DNA from: Philonthus cognatus
Taxonomy: Eukaryota > Arthropoda > Insecta > Coleoptera > Staphylinidae
Reading direction: 5' to 3'
DNA length: 64,000 bases
Assembly (NCBI GenBank): GCA_932526585.2
Contig: OW052242.1
Span: 8,484,001-8,548,000, forward strand
In this document: in pieces, positions 54,278 through 63,690 of the stretch
How the letters are laid out: every line of letters starts with the position of its first letter
How positions within the stretch are numbered: the stretch's first letter is position 1
Notes under the pieces: generated by a model
Databases searched by the model: none
Told to the model about the DNA's origin: nothing
Seen by the model: the letters and a program-made list of their open reading frames with translations, nothing else
Program-made: the position numbers and the translations under genes

Positions 54278-54637
54278 ATAATAATAATAATAGCTTTATT
54301 CACGTATGCTACATAATGCAATGATACAATACATTGTATATGATAGATGTAAAGCGTCAAAACAATATCAAAACAAATTTTGTATAGTATGTACAGGTAC
54401 ACTTTTGCCACCGATCGAGGTTAAAACTTGAAGTCATTAATTGTGTATACAACTCTATTTAGTAGCATATTTTTTATGACCTTTTTAAATTGTGGAAAAC
54501 CAAGATTTTTAATGTCGTTATCTAATGTGTTGTAAACTTTTTTACCTTCGTTTATAAATGATTTATTATATAGAGTAGTAGTGTGTTTATCAATTCGTAG
54601 TAAGTCACAGTGTCTTGTTTTGTAATTATGATTTTCG

Positions 54638-56335
54638 CTATGGGTAGCGAACTGATTTAATGTAACAAACCATTTTGTAGATGCAGATTGCTGGAAACGT
54701 TAATATTTTATAAGTTAAGAAGGCATTTTTACATGATTCTGCTCTGTTTAGATTGAACATAGTCCTGATAATTTTCTTTTGGGCTATAAAAACTTTATTT
54801 GAATCAGAGCTCCTGCCCCAAGCCAGGATATTGAATGAGATATGGGAGTAGGCCATAGCATAGTAGATAGACAAAAGAGTATCAATATCTGTTTGTTTTT
54901 TCATTTGAAGAATCCCATAGTGGGCTTGACTTAGCTTTTTACATACATGATCTATTTGAGTTTTCCATGAGAGGCTATGATCCACATAAGTACCCAAATA
55001 TTTTACACAACCGCTCATAATATATTCCACATTATCAACATTGATTGTGAAGTTGGTTGGTAATTGTTTTCTTTTGCTTACATGCATACACATAGTCTTT
55101 GCAGAATTGAGCAGCAGTTTGTTGCGTTTACACAAATTATCACCTTTTCAATGTTAGCTTTCAGGTCAATAGGATTATCAGATCATACTATGACAGCAGT
55201 GTCGTCTGCAAACAATGAAATGTTGCCTGAGACGTAATTTGGTAAATCATTGATGAAAAGTAAAAATAAAAGTGGCCCAAGGACCGATCCTTGGGGTACC
55301 CCGTAATATGTATATTTAACTGAGGACTTTTGTTGGTTGACTTCAACATAAAAACTCCGTTTAGTTAAGTACGATAGTAGCCAATTCGATATGTGGCCCC
55401 TGAAACCGTATGCATTGAGTTTTTCTAATAATATGGTTGGGTCAACACTATCAAATGCACGAGTTAAGTCAAAGAGCAAAACAACTACCAACTTAGCTTT
55501 GTCTATTTCGGGTATAATATGGCCAACAAAAGAGCAGATTGCAGTCTCAACTGATTTTCGAGGCATGAATCCATGTTGACTTCGATTTTGTTTTAGGTAT
55601 GCATACATTTTATTGAATACTATCCCGAAATTCCGCATTTTTTCAGTGTTCTCCACTCCCAGATTAAATATGAAGTAAAATTTCGAGTTTACTTAAATAT
55701 TCCGATATTCGTAGTTCATTAATATGTATATTTAACTGAGGACTTTTGTTGGTTGACTTCAACATAAAAACTCCGTTTAGTTAAGTACGATAGTAGCCAA
55801 TTCGATATGTGGCCCCTGAAACCGTATGCATTGAGTTTTTCTAATAATATGGTTGGGTCAACACTATCAAATGCACGAGTTAAGTCAAAGAGCAAAACAA
55901 CTACCAACTTAGCTTTGTCTATTTCGGATATAATATGGCCAACAAAAGAGCAGATTGCAGTCTCAACTGATTTTCGAGGCATGAATCCATGTTGACTTTA
56001 ATTTATTATTCGATTTTGTTTTAGGTATGCATACATTTTATTGAATACTATCTTTTCAAGTAATTTTGAGAGAAAAGAAAGCATATATAGAGGTCTGTAG
56101 TTACTAGTATCTTCATTATTTCCTTTTTTAAAAACTGGAAATATGCGTCCTATTTTAAGACACTGGGGGAATACCCCAGTAATAATCGATTCGTTAAAAA
56201 TATGTTCTAAGTGTGGTAGCAAAATATTGATGATTGATTTTAAGATTTTTAGAGAAATACCGTCGGGTCCAGGGGCATTTTTTTTGAACCCTTGAACAGC
56301 GTTGAAGATATCACAGTCAGTTATAGGTGTAAAGT
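54638..56335 (-). pseudogene. LINE ORF2 reverse transcriptase, multiply broken
   Basis: In minus-strand order: FKKNAPGPDGISLKILK and FPVFKKGNNEDTSNYRPL (56335-55998), then MPRKSVETAICSFVGHII and LFDLTRAFDSVD (motif A). The next segment appears twice (55982-55719 and 55656-55320). It is followed by YYGVPQGSVLGPLLFLLFIN and SLFADDTAVIV (catalytic FADD). The C-terminus (55135-54638) carries YLGTYVDHSLSWKTQIDHVC. Breaks: the duplication, a stop at about 55183 and a frameshift near 55140. No endonuclease is present. Jockey/CR1-like by motif style. Confidence 0.82.
55303..56051. repeat. 325-bp direct duplication around a hairpin-family scrap
   Basis: 55303-55624 and about 55722-56051 are nearly identical LINE sequence. 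The right copy has 12 extra bases (TAATTTATTATT near 56000). The intervening 96 bp contain CCACTCCCAGATTAAATATG and AAGTAAAATTTCGAGTTTAC, a half arm of the hairpin family. Confidence 0.85.
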
Positions 56336-56384
56336 AAAATGTTTTAGATATAACTTTGTTTGAGATATAGTACAGCTTTCAGAT

Positions 56385-56735
56385 TGTATAAACAGTATAA
56401 ATTAATTGACGATTGGTGAAGACTTGAATAGTTTGTCGCAAGAAACAAATTGTTGTAATTTAAAAATCACATAGAATAATTCAATAATGTTTACTTATAT
56501 CTGCAATAGATTCATAATTTAAATATTTAAATAATTAACTGTGATTACTTTTTTGTATTCACTTTTTATTGTGAACTGTGACTAGTTTCGGCTCAACGGC
56601 GAGCCATTATCAAACTAAGGTTAGTTTGATAATGGCTCGCTGTTGAGCAGAAACTAGTCACAGTTTAAAACAAAAAGTGAATACAAAAAAGTAATCACTG
56701 TTAATTATTTAAATATTTATAATACGCTTTGATTA
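56385..56735. repeat. Penelope-type palindrome with paired hammerhead motifs
   Basis: Arms about 56520-56615 and 56620-56722 are inverted, with ACTAGTTTCGGCTCAACGG and its near inverse. AT-rich flanks TTTAAATATTTAAATAATTA extend the palindrome. Confidence 0.75.
56624..56661 (+). ncRNA. Hammerhead ribozyme motif, U3-A8 variant
   Basis: Core UUGAUAA, stem II GGCUC/GAGC(A), GAAA, stem III ACUAGU and C before cleavage. Stem I is only GU/AC. In the mirror copy stem II is perfect (GGCUC/GAGCC). Confidence 0.5.
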
Positions 56736-56770
56736 AAACACTTGGTTTGTTTCACTGATTTTTTATTTTT

Positions 56771-56809
56771 ACTCCAACTAGTTTCGACCTTAGGTCATTC
56801 TCAAGGAGA
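56771..56809 (-). ncRNA. Hammerhead ribozyme motif, U3-A8 variant
   Basis: Stem I UCUCC/GGAGU, core UUGAGAA, an extra U, stem II GACC/GGUC, GAAA, stem III ACUAGU, U before the cleavage point. It lies about 55 bp after the stop of the endonuclease frame, fixing its place within a PLE. Confidence 0.65.
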
Positions 56810-56863
56810 TATGTACAAAATTTTACAAATGTATCGATATTTATACAAATTTTACAGCTAATT

Positions 56864-57478
56864 TCAGGTAATAAGGGCCGTCGCGATGGGGGAAAGCCAA
56901 ATGTCTTCGATGTTATTAAGCGTGGTTTTTCCATTTTTTATTGCTCTGTTTATTTCTAATCCCTCTCGGAGATTTAAGTCACGTCCCTTATTACCTGAAT
57001 ACAAAATATTTAAATTACTATTATTGAAAAAATGGTTATTTTCTATACAATGTTGTGAAAGTCCAGTGGAAAATTTATTATTTAATATTGATTTTTTGTG
57101 TTCACTTAATCTAATTTTAAAAGTTCTTCCTGTTTGTCCTATATATACACAATCACAATCTCCGCACTTGATTTCGTATACGCCACTTTTTTCAAATTTG
57201 TCTATGTCGGATTTATTATGCACTAAAAGTTTTTGTAGATTAATTGGATTTGTCATTAAAACACTAAATTTATACCCTTTTAAACAATTTTTTATATTTC
57301 CTGATAGGTTGTTAACAAATTCCAGTTTGCACCACTTATTTTTTTCCGTTTTGTTTTGCGCATAAAAATATTTTTCAAATTGTTTTAAATATGTTTCACC
57401 ACGGGTTAAGTGAGAAATTAATTCATCATAATATTTATAATGTTTCACAAAGTAACCGCCTTTACCAGAAGATAACAT
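56864..57478 (-). pseudogene. Penelope endonuclease C-terminal region, longest copy
   Basis: 204 codons open from 57478 to the stop at 56864. Residues 1-85 are the linker after the reverse transcriptase (HLTRGETYLKQFEKYFYA, CLKGYKFSVLMTNP). The GIY-YIG domain follows: SGVYEIKCGDCDCVYIGQTG at 98-117, with GVY in place of GIY and CxxC zinc ligands. RTFKIRLSEHKKS supplies the arginine, CIENNHF the histidine, and LREGLEINRAI the catalytic glutamate near residue 172. It ends ATALIT. The first ATG is internal to the original polyprotein, so the element is 5'-truncated. The domain itself is intact. Nearest relative here is 14447-14760. Confidence 0.85.
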
Positions 57479-57500
57479 AATTTAAAGTTTATGCCCATGC

Positions 57501-58140
57501 CCCTATATACACTCTGTATGTGTTAAATTCAAATGTGATATAGGTACTTAATATTAATAAAAACAACGTATTCTCCTCATATTCATTACTAAATTTCAAT
57601 ATAATTCCTGATAGACCCAATTTTAGAAAATTATAGTTATTACATCAGAAATAACCGCATTTTCCGGAACGGCTGGTAATCTCATGCAAATGGAAATCAA
57701 TTTACGTAACACTGCCACAGACACACACGTTATGCAAATCCCATCCAACAACTGAATGGCGGTCAGCGGCAGCATTTCCCTATCCAGCTGGAACCCGAAA
57801 AACATCTGTGCATACCGTCGAGCGTATTTAAACTTTGATTTGTTTGTGTGCGAGTGTACTTAAGTCGTTTCATAATGTAAACGCCGCGGTTACGGTTTCC
57901 TGGAGGAAAACCCGTTCGAGGGGGCGAGGGAGCTTTGCGGCGGGGGGTAGGTGTCTGAAACGCCAAGCTCACGGACGCCGTCGTCAGGAAACTTGCGCGC
58001 AAATAAATCCCGGGCGTGGGTTTTGCGGTCCCTTAATGTGCCACTCAGGATATTGCAGACATCTGGCTCAGTATTTTTGGATAACTTAATGGATTTATAT
58101 CATTAAATACTCTACTTTTTGATTTGGAAATATTAATATA
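57501..58140. other. No supported gene; GC-rich unique island
   Basis: 57640-58060 is one of the most GC-rich non-repetitive parts of the window and includes CTCATGCAAATGG and TATGCAAAT (octamer-like). Short overlapping frames on both strands have no motif. A host regulatory or exon-proximal region is conceivable but not shown. Confidence 0.3.
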
Positions 58141-58189
58141 AAGGTTGGACAAAACAAGGCATATGTTCACGCAATGTTTTTTTTCTTTT

Positions 58190-58530
58190 AAATATACAGG
58201 GAGTTTTCTTTTAAGTATACATATCCCAATTTAAGCGTGTATACTTAATTCTTCCGATATTCGTAGTTTTTAGTTTCGTAGTCACAGCATGCGCTGTGAA
58301 TTTTCCAATATTCGTTGCTCCTTAATAGAGTACAAGTTGAAACTTTAAATGAGTGTTCTCCACTCCCAGATTAAATATGAAAAAAAAAATTCGAGTTTAC
58401 TTAAATCTTCCGATATTCGTAGTGCATTAAAAGAGTTCAATTTGCAGCTTTAAATGAGTGTTGTCCACTCCCAGGCTAAGCATGAAGTAAAATTTCGAGT
58501 TTAGAAAAGCCCCGTGAAAAATATCCACAA
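58190..58530. repeat. Truncated hairpin-family flanks, two overlapping copies
   Basis: TACAGGGAGTTTTCTTTTAA marks the family end. CCACTCCCAGATTAAATATG (58359) and CCACTCCCAGGCTAAGCATG (58470) are two left flanks. The second runs into one arm and stops at AAAAGCCCCGTGAAAA (58527), where duplicated DNA starts. Confidence 0.7.
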
Positions 58531-58967
58531 ATCACATTCAGTATGCTAATTTCCTTTCAAAAACTAAAGCGAAACAAATTAACAACGTTTATGCAAAATA
58601 AACCAAATTATAAATCCGTTTGTTTTTATCTTAACAATATTGTTAACCAGCCAGTAATAGCAGAAACGAACTTGTGTGTATTGTTGCCATTCGTATTACA
58701 CGAATAAATAATAAATTTGCAATAAATGCAATAAATTTTGTAAAAAAAGTAGAAATTAAATTATAGTTTATTTAATTGTTAAATAAACATAAATATCCAC
58801 AAATCACATTCAGTATGCTAATTTCCTTTCAAAAACTAAAGCGAAACAAATCAACAACGTTTATGCAAAATAAACAAAATTATAAATCCGTTTGTTTTTA
58901 TCTTAACAATATTGTTAACCAGCCAGTAATAGCAGAAACGAACTTGTGTGTATTGTTGCTATTCGTA
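58527..58967. repeat. About 175-bp direct duplication at a hairpin break
   Basis: ATATCCACAAATCACATTCA to ATTCGTATTACAC occurs at about 58528-58702 and 58792-58966, separated by about 90 bp. The left copy abuts the truncated hairpin arm exactly. Confidence 0.82.
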
Positions 58968-59637
58968 TTACACACTGCAATTATCAGTGAATGCAAAGGT
59001 AACCAATTTGCAGCGTTTCATTCAAAACGCGACCGGCAACGCTATTACCGGTCCATTATAGCGAAGTATCGCCGATTGTGTCAAGGTTCTGGTATTATGC
59101 CGTTTTTCATTCAGTCCGATCACGGCCACGATATTTCAGGGATGTCCATTTTTGCAACTGATTTATTTACCTGTCTATGTATTTCCTAGGTCGTTTCCTA
59201 TACCGTTAATTGGTTCCGTATTTCCAGACAGGTAATTTTTATTGCATAGAGAAAGTTGTTTATAACTCGTACAAATATAGTAACTTTTTAATGGAAAAGT
59301 TTAAGAATTACATTTTTATGATTGACATAAATTACCATGTACTTTAATAGGTCGACAGAAATCTACTGCCGAGGCAATAATTAGTAGCAAAAATAAGTGC
59401 AAAAATATTGATTAAAGTGAAAAATGGACAGGTGGTGGCCGAGCGGGCTTCGATTCCCGTGCACAGGGAGTTGTTATTTAAAAATAATATCTCGTCGTGC
59501 CCATGGGTGTGGTGTGAATGCTTCGTGACGTCCAAATATATGTTAAATTAATACAATTATTGTTAGTGGCTGAATGGCTAGAACCTATGCCAAACAAACA
59601 GAAAAAAAGTGAAAAATATGGTTAAACTGCATAAATA
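58968..59637. other. No gene; tRNA-like boxes at about 59428-59465
   Basis: 59428-59465 (minus or plus uncertain) reads GTGGCCGAGCGGGC directly followed by TTCGATTCCCGTGC, which resemble fused tRNA box A and box B with the anticodon arm missing. It could be a SINE remnant. The rest is unremarkable; a 137-codon frame (58776-59189) has no motif. Confidence 0.35.
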
Positions 59638-60184
59638 CCGGGTGTTGACTTGGCGGACGAAACATAGGAAATCCCATGTAAATTTTGAAATGTTTAAATT
59701 TTGGCTCCCCTATTTATTTTAGAAACAAAATGTATTTACCTTTTTTGTAGAGGGAAAAATTCTGAATTCATTCGTCTTAACGTTTATCACTTCACGTTTC
59801 TCTAAGTTAAAATAATCAAGAAAAAGTAATGTGACTTTATGAAAATAATAACATACCATGTCATTGTAAAGTAAATGTTTTTGAAATGATTTACATTTTA
59901 CACAAAAAAATCCTTTTAATAAAGTGGTATTACGCAGACCGCTGTTATCACGATGTTTGCATTATGTTTTTTGTCGTTAATTAAGTAACAGCTATTTTGA
60001 CATCCGCAATTGAGGAGCAGATTTTCTATATGCATTTTGTCCATTATTTTACATTTTCAACTAAAGGTGGCGCCACAAATTATATATATCAGACTACAAT
60101 ATTACACAGAAATATACATTCTAAATGCATGTTGCCCCGTCTAAAATGAATCATGAAAATGTCCTAGACATTCTATGTGTAGTA

Positions 60185-60250
60185 TGTCCAACGTTGAAAG
60201 ACAAACTAATGGCAGTTTAGAAATATGGACTAACTGCCATTTGATCATCA
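60185..60250. promoter_or_regulatory. Left subterminal repeats, upstream of the transposase gene
   Basis: GACAAACTAATGGCAGTTT and GGACTAACTGCCATTTG form an inverted pair about 80-145 bp before the start codon. They resemble the three right-side repeats at 62361-62441. Likely transposase binding sites; a promoter role is only inferred. Confidence 0.5.
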
Positions 60251-60329
60251 ACGCCTACTAAAGACAGTGTTCTTACAGCAGTTACAGTGTTTTGTTCCAC
60301 TTAACGTTAGTGAAATAATATTAACAATT

Positions 60330-62279
60330 ATGAATGACAATGAAGGGGAGCATGTTGTTGGGGATGTTGACCGTGGTAGCAGGAAGCGAAAAAGAAATAT
60401 CAGCGCAAAAGAGCGTAAGAGTGAGGTTAGGTAAGTATTTATTTTTTTATTTTTTTTAAATCTGATCATTGCTGATCAATATTATCTCTTAAAGGCACTC
60501 AGACCATTTCCCTAATTTGGAAAATTTTGAAGTACTTTGCAATCATAAACGTAATGATTTTCGCTGCTCTGAGCTATCCCATGACGATATTAAAGCAATC
60601 AGAAAACTATTTTTTAAAACAAAGAATAAAAATGCACAGGATAATAAACTTGGGAATTGTATGGTAGTTGAAAAACCAATTAGAAGCAGAAATCGAAAAA
60701 CTGAAGGAAAATCCCATGCTTTTACTATAAAATATCATGTAAGTTTTATTCTGTAATTTATTTCCAGCAGGATGCTATTATTTGTTATTATCTTTAGGTT
60801 TGGAAGGCCCAAGAAAAAATCAATATTTGCCAAAAATTATTTTTGGCAACGTTTAATGTAAGTCAGAGACGCCTAAATACTATCGCTAAGAAAATTCAAT
60901 CTGGATGTGGTATTATTGAGAATCGCGGAGGAGACAAACGCTCGTCTAAGAATGTAGATAAACTTCAAAATGTGAAAAAATTTATAGGCAAATTAAAAGG
61001 ACATGAAAGTCATTACGGGCGTGCTAAATCTCGCCGAATTTATCTATCTTCAGAAAATAATATTACTCTTTTGTGGAAAATGTACAACGAGAATGCAGTT
61101 GAAAATGTGAAAGTAAATTACAAGTACTTCAGTAGAATTTTTAATAATCATTTTAATATTGCATTTGGAAGCCCTGCCACTGATGTATGTGGGTTTTGTG
61201 TTAGAACCCAAACATCTATTAGTAATTGCAACGAAAATAATGAGTTAAAGATACTAAAAACCAATTTACGCGTACATAAAGTACGAGCGAAACAATTTTT
61301 CAAACTCATGAAGGAGAAGCCTGTCCAAAGTGTTTCATATTGCTTCGATTTGCAACAAGTTCAGGTTTTACCGAAGGTACCAATCCAGGATGCTTTCTAC
61401 GCTCAGCAACTATCTTTATATTGTTTTTGTGTTACTGACTTGGATATTAAAAAACCAGTATTCTACACCTGGATGGAAAATCAGGCAAAAAGGGGATCAG
61501 CAGAAACAAGTTCTGCTTTACACGATTTTCTAAACAAAGTAGAATTTGAGTCAGATATCAAACAAGTGAGACTATTCGCAGATGGTTGTGCCGGACAAAA
61601 TAAAAATGCACACTTGATGCATATGCTTATGCTCTGGCTGTGCAACGACTCTCCAAAGACAATTGAATATGTGGAAGTGATATTTCCGGTACGAGGGCAT
61701 TCTTATTTGCCTGCAGATCGTGTTTTTGGACAGATCGAAAAAGTTACACGGTGTCATAGTACAATTAAAACTCCCACAAAATATTATGACATTTACTCCA
61801 AGAAGGGAGAGGTTCGAAAACTAGGTACTGATTGGATTATTTTCGATATAAAAGCCGCGTTGAATTCTTTAAAGAAAATTGAAGGGATCAGTGCGGCTAA
61901 AAGAATTATTATTAAAAGATCAAAAAGTAAATCCGACATTTTGTTAAAAACCGAGTTATTTTATAGGAATGACGACCCAACTAAACATTTTCAAACATTA
62001 TTAAAACGCGGAAAAAAGCTTGTAAATATAAAGCAACCTACTGTTCAACTCCAAAATAAAATTAAACCAAAAAAACTTCAGAGTCTCTCAAAATTATTAG
62101 TCGAACTCTCGGGCCCAAATTGGTATAATGATCCCGAGCTCACATGGTTGCAGCCCATTATCTCAGACCAAAACAATCCAAATGACCAAAATAATACTGA
62201 GCAAGATTATGACGGTGAAGAAGATGAAATGTTATGCTGTGATTGTAATAATGATGAAGATGAATTTCCTGATATGTAA
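60330..62279 (+). CDS. Spliced transposase-like gene (DUF7869-like family), three exons, intact
   Basis: Exons 60330-60430, 60495-60738 and 60798-62279 join in frame with GTAAGT donors at both introns and AAAG and TTTAG acceptors, giving 608 residues. The N-terminus is basic (SRKRKRNISAKERK, nuclear-signal-like). A middle region has CGFC at about 246-249 and a histidine later, possibly zinc-binding. The catalytic-looking core has YCFDLQQVQVLP (D near 299), VRLFADGCAGQNKN (D377) and RGHSYLPADRVFG (D near 422), in an order typical of an RNase H-like DDE nuclease. The C-terminus is acidic with CCDCNNDEDE. This family is widespread in insects as uncharacterised proteins; from memory it corresponds to DUF7869. 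Terminal repeats and target duplication around it imply it is the transposase. No stop or frameshift is visible; it may be active. Confidence 0.8.
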
Positions 62280-62360
62280 AATTTTCATAAAATAAAATAA
62301 TACTTTTCTATTTTTTTGTCATAGTGTTATTACCAAGTCAGTCGAGTTGCTTTGTGTCAT

Positions 62361-62441
62361 CAAACAAAATGCAGTTTGTCCCTGTGTGACAAACTAAATG
62401 CCGTTTGTCCCAGATTGACAAACTAAATGCCGTTTGTCCAA
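62361..62441. promoter_or_regulatory. Right subterminal repeats, three tandem units
   Basis: GACAAACTAAATGCCGTTTG followed by TCC occurs as two full units and one variant (CAAACAAAATGCAGTTTGTC), each itself partly palindromic. Position just inside the right end suits transposase binding. Confidence 0.6.
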
Positions 62442-62699
62442 CACATTTATCAGTTTTTTTGGAAAATTGTCAAAGTTATATTTTTGGCATATGGGTACGA
62501 TGATTATGTGATTTTAGATTTATTTTTTAGAAAAAACACCTTCTCAATAAATGTACCCACAAACTTGTAACAGTTTTTCTGTATTTCTGAAAATTGTTAC
62601 TTTTGGACAAAATGCATATAGAAAGTCTGCTCCTCAATTGTTGTATCAATTCCATGGTATGTCATTATTTTTATAAAATCACACTACTTTTTCTTAATT

Positions 62700-63690
62700 A
62701 TTTTAGCTGTGAATTTTCTGACATTCGTTGATTTTTAAAAGAGTTCAATTAGAAGCTTTAGAGTGTTTTCCACTCCCAGACTAAGCATGAAGTAAAATTT
62801 CGAGTTTAGAAAAGCCCCGTGAAAATTTGTCGAGGGTCGCGCAGCGACCCGAGACAAATTTTCTGGGCTTTTCTAAACTCGAAATTTTACTTCATGCGCC
62901 ACGCGTATAAAACACAGATTTTAAGTGAAGTTAGAATATACTCACATTTGAAAATATTTCAGTGTTTTATACGCGTGGCGCATGAAGTAAAATTTCGAGT
63001 TTAGAAAAGCCCAGAAAATTTGTCTCGGGTCGCTGCGCGACCCTCGACAAATTTTCACAGGGCTTTTCTAAACTCGAAATTTTACTTCATGCTTAGTCTG
63101 GGAGTGGAAAACACTTGTTTAAAGCTTCAAATTGAACTTAAAAAAAGGGAATATCCGCAATTATTGTATCAGTTCCATAGAATGTCATTATTTTTATAAA
63201 ATCACATTACTTTTTCTTAATTATTTTAGCTGTAAATTTTCTGACATTCGTTGATTTTTAAAACAATTCAATTCAAAGCTTTCAACGAGTGTTTTCCACT
63301 CCCAGACTAAGCATGAAGTAAAATTTCGAGTTTAGAAAAGCCCCGTGAAAATTTGTCGAGGGTCGCGCAGCGACCCGAGACAAATTTTCTGGGCTTTTCT
63401 AAACTCGAAATTTTACTTTATGCGCCACGCGTATAAAACACAGATTTTAAGTAAAGTTAGAATACACATACATTTGACAATATTATAGTGTTATAACGCG
63501 TGGCGCATGAAGTAAAATTTCGAGTTTAGAAAAGCCCAGAAAATTTGTCTCGGGTCGCTGCGCGACCCTCGACGAATTTTCACGGGGCTTTTCTAAACTC
63601 GAAATTTTACTTCATGCTTAGTCTGGGAGTGGAAAACACTTGTTTAAAGCTTTAAATTGAACTTGAAAAAAGAAGGGAATATCCGCAATT
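62700..63690. repeat. Two tandem nested-palindrome units (62784-62897, 62980-63093, 63310-63423, 63505-63617)
   Basis: Each unit of about 525 bp begins TTCTGACATTCGTTGATTTTT, contains two tip-A hairpins around a short spacer, and ends AAAGGGAATATCCGCAATT. Both copies are nearly identical. The unit ends provide the two empty sites for the transposon at 60012. Confidence 0.88.

Larger units (their letters stand above)
54278..56340 (-). mobile_element. 5'-truncated LINE with TTA tail and internal duplication
   Basis: The minus strand ends AATAAAGC and ATTATTATTATTA at 54278-54300. ORF2 pieces occupy 54638-56335. A 325-bp part of the reverse transcriptase is duplicated around a hairpin-family scrap. 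Confidence 0.8.
56715..57500 (-). mobile_element. 5'-truncated Penelope-like element, minus strand
   Basis: Coding end, a 3' untranslated region, a hammerhead motif (56771-56809) and a tail ending ACTTGGTTTGTTTCACTG-type sequence follow in order on the minus strand. No inverted second pseudo-LTR is attached, unlike most other copies. Confidence 0.8.
60012..62635 (+). mobile_element. Cut-and-paste transposon with AATT duplication, 2624 bp
   Basis: Terminal inverted repeats of 32 bp (GAGGAGCAGA and TTTCTATATGCATTTTGTCC, one mismatch) lie at 60012-60043 and 62604-62635. AATT at 60008-60011 and 62636-62639 is the target duplication. Related sequences without the element (ATATCCGCAATTATTGTATC at about 63152; ATATCCGCAATTGTATAAG at about 63679) show the empty site. 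The gene inside fills most of the element. The superfamily is not certain; 4-bp duplications are known for Sola elements, TTAA for Kolobok and piggyBac. Confidence 0.85.

Noticed and set aside
58776..59189. 137-codon open frame
   Set aside because: It starts inside the second copy of a direct duplication and has no recognisable motif.
59428..59465. Functional tRNA gene
   Set aside because: Box A and box B are adjacent with no room for an anticodon arm.
3190..63690. Hairpin family as integrated parvovirus-type terminal repeats
   Set aside because: Hairpin within palindrome recalls such termini, but no viral replication or capsid gene is present anywhere in the window and ends flanked by TA suit a DNA transposon.
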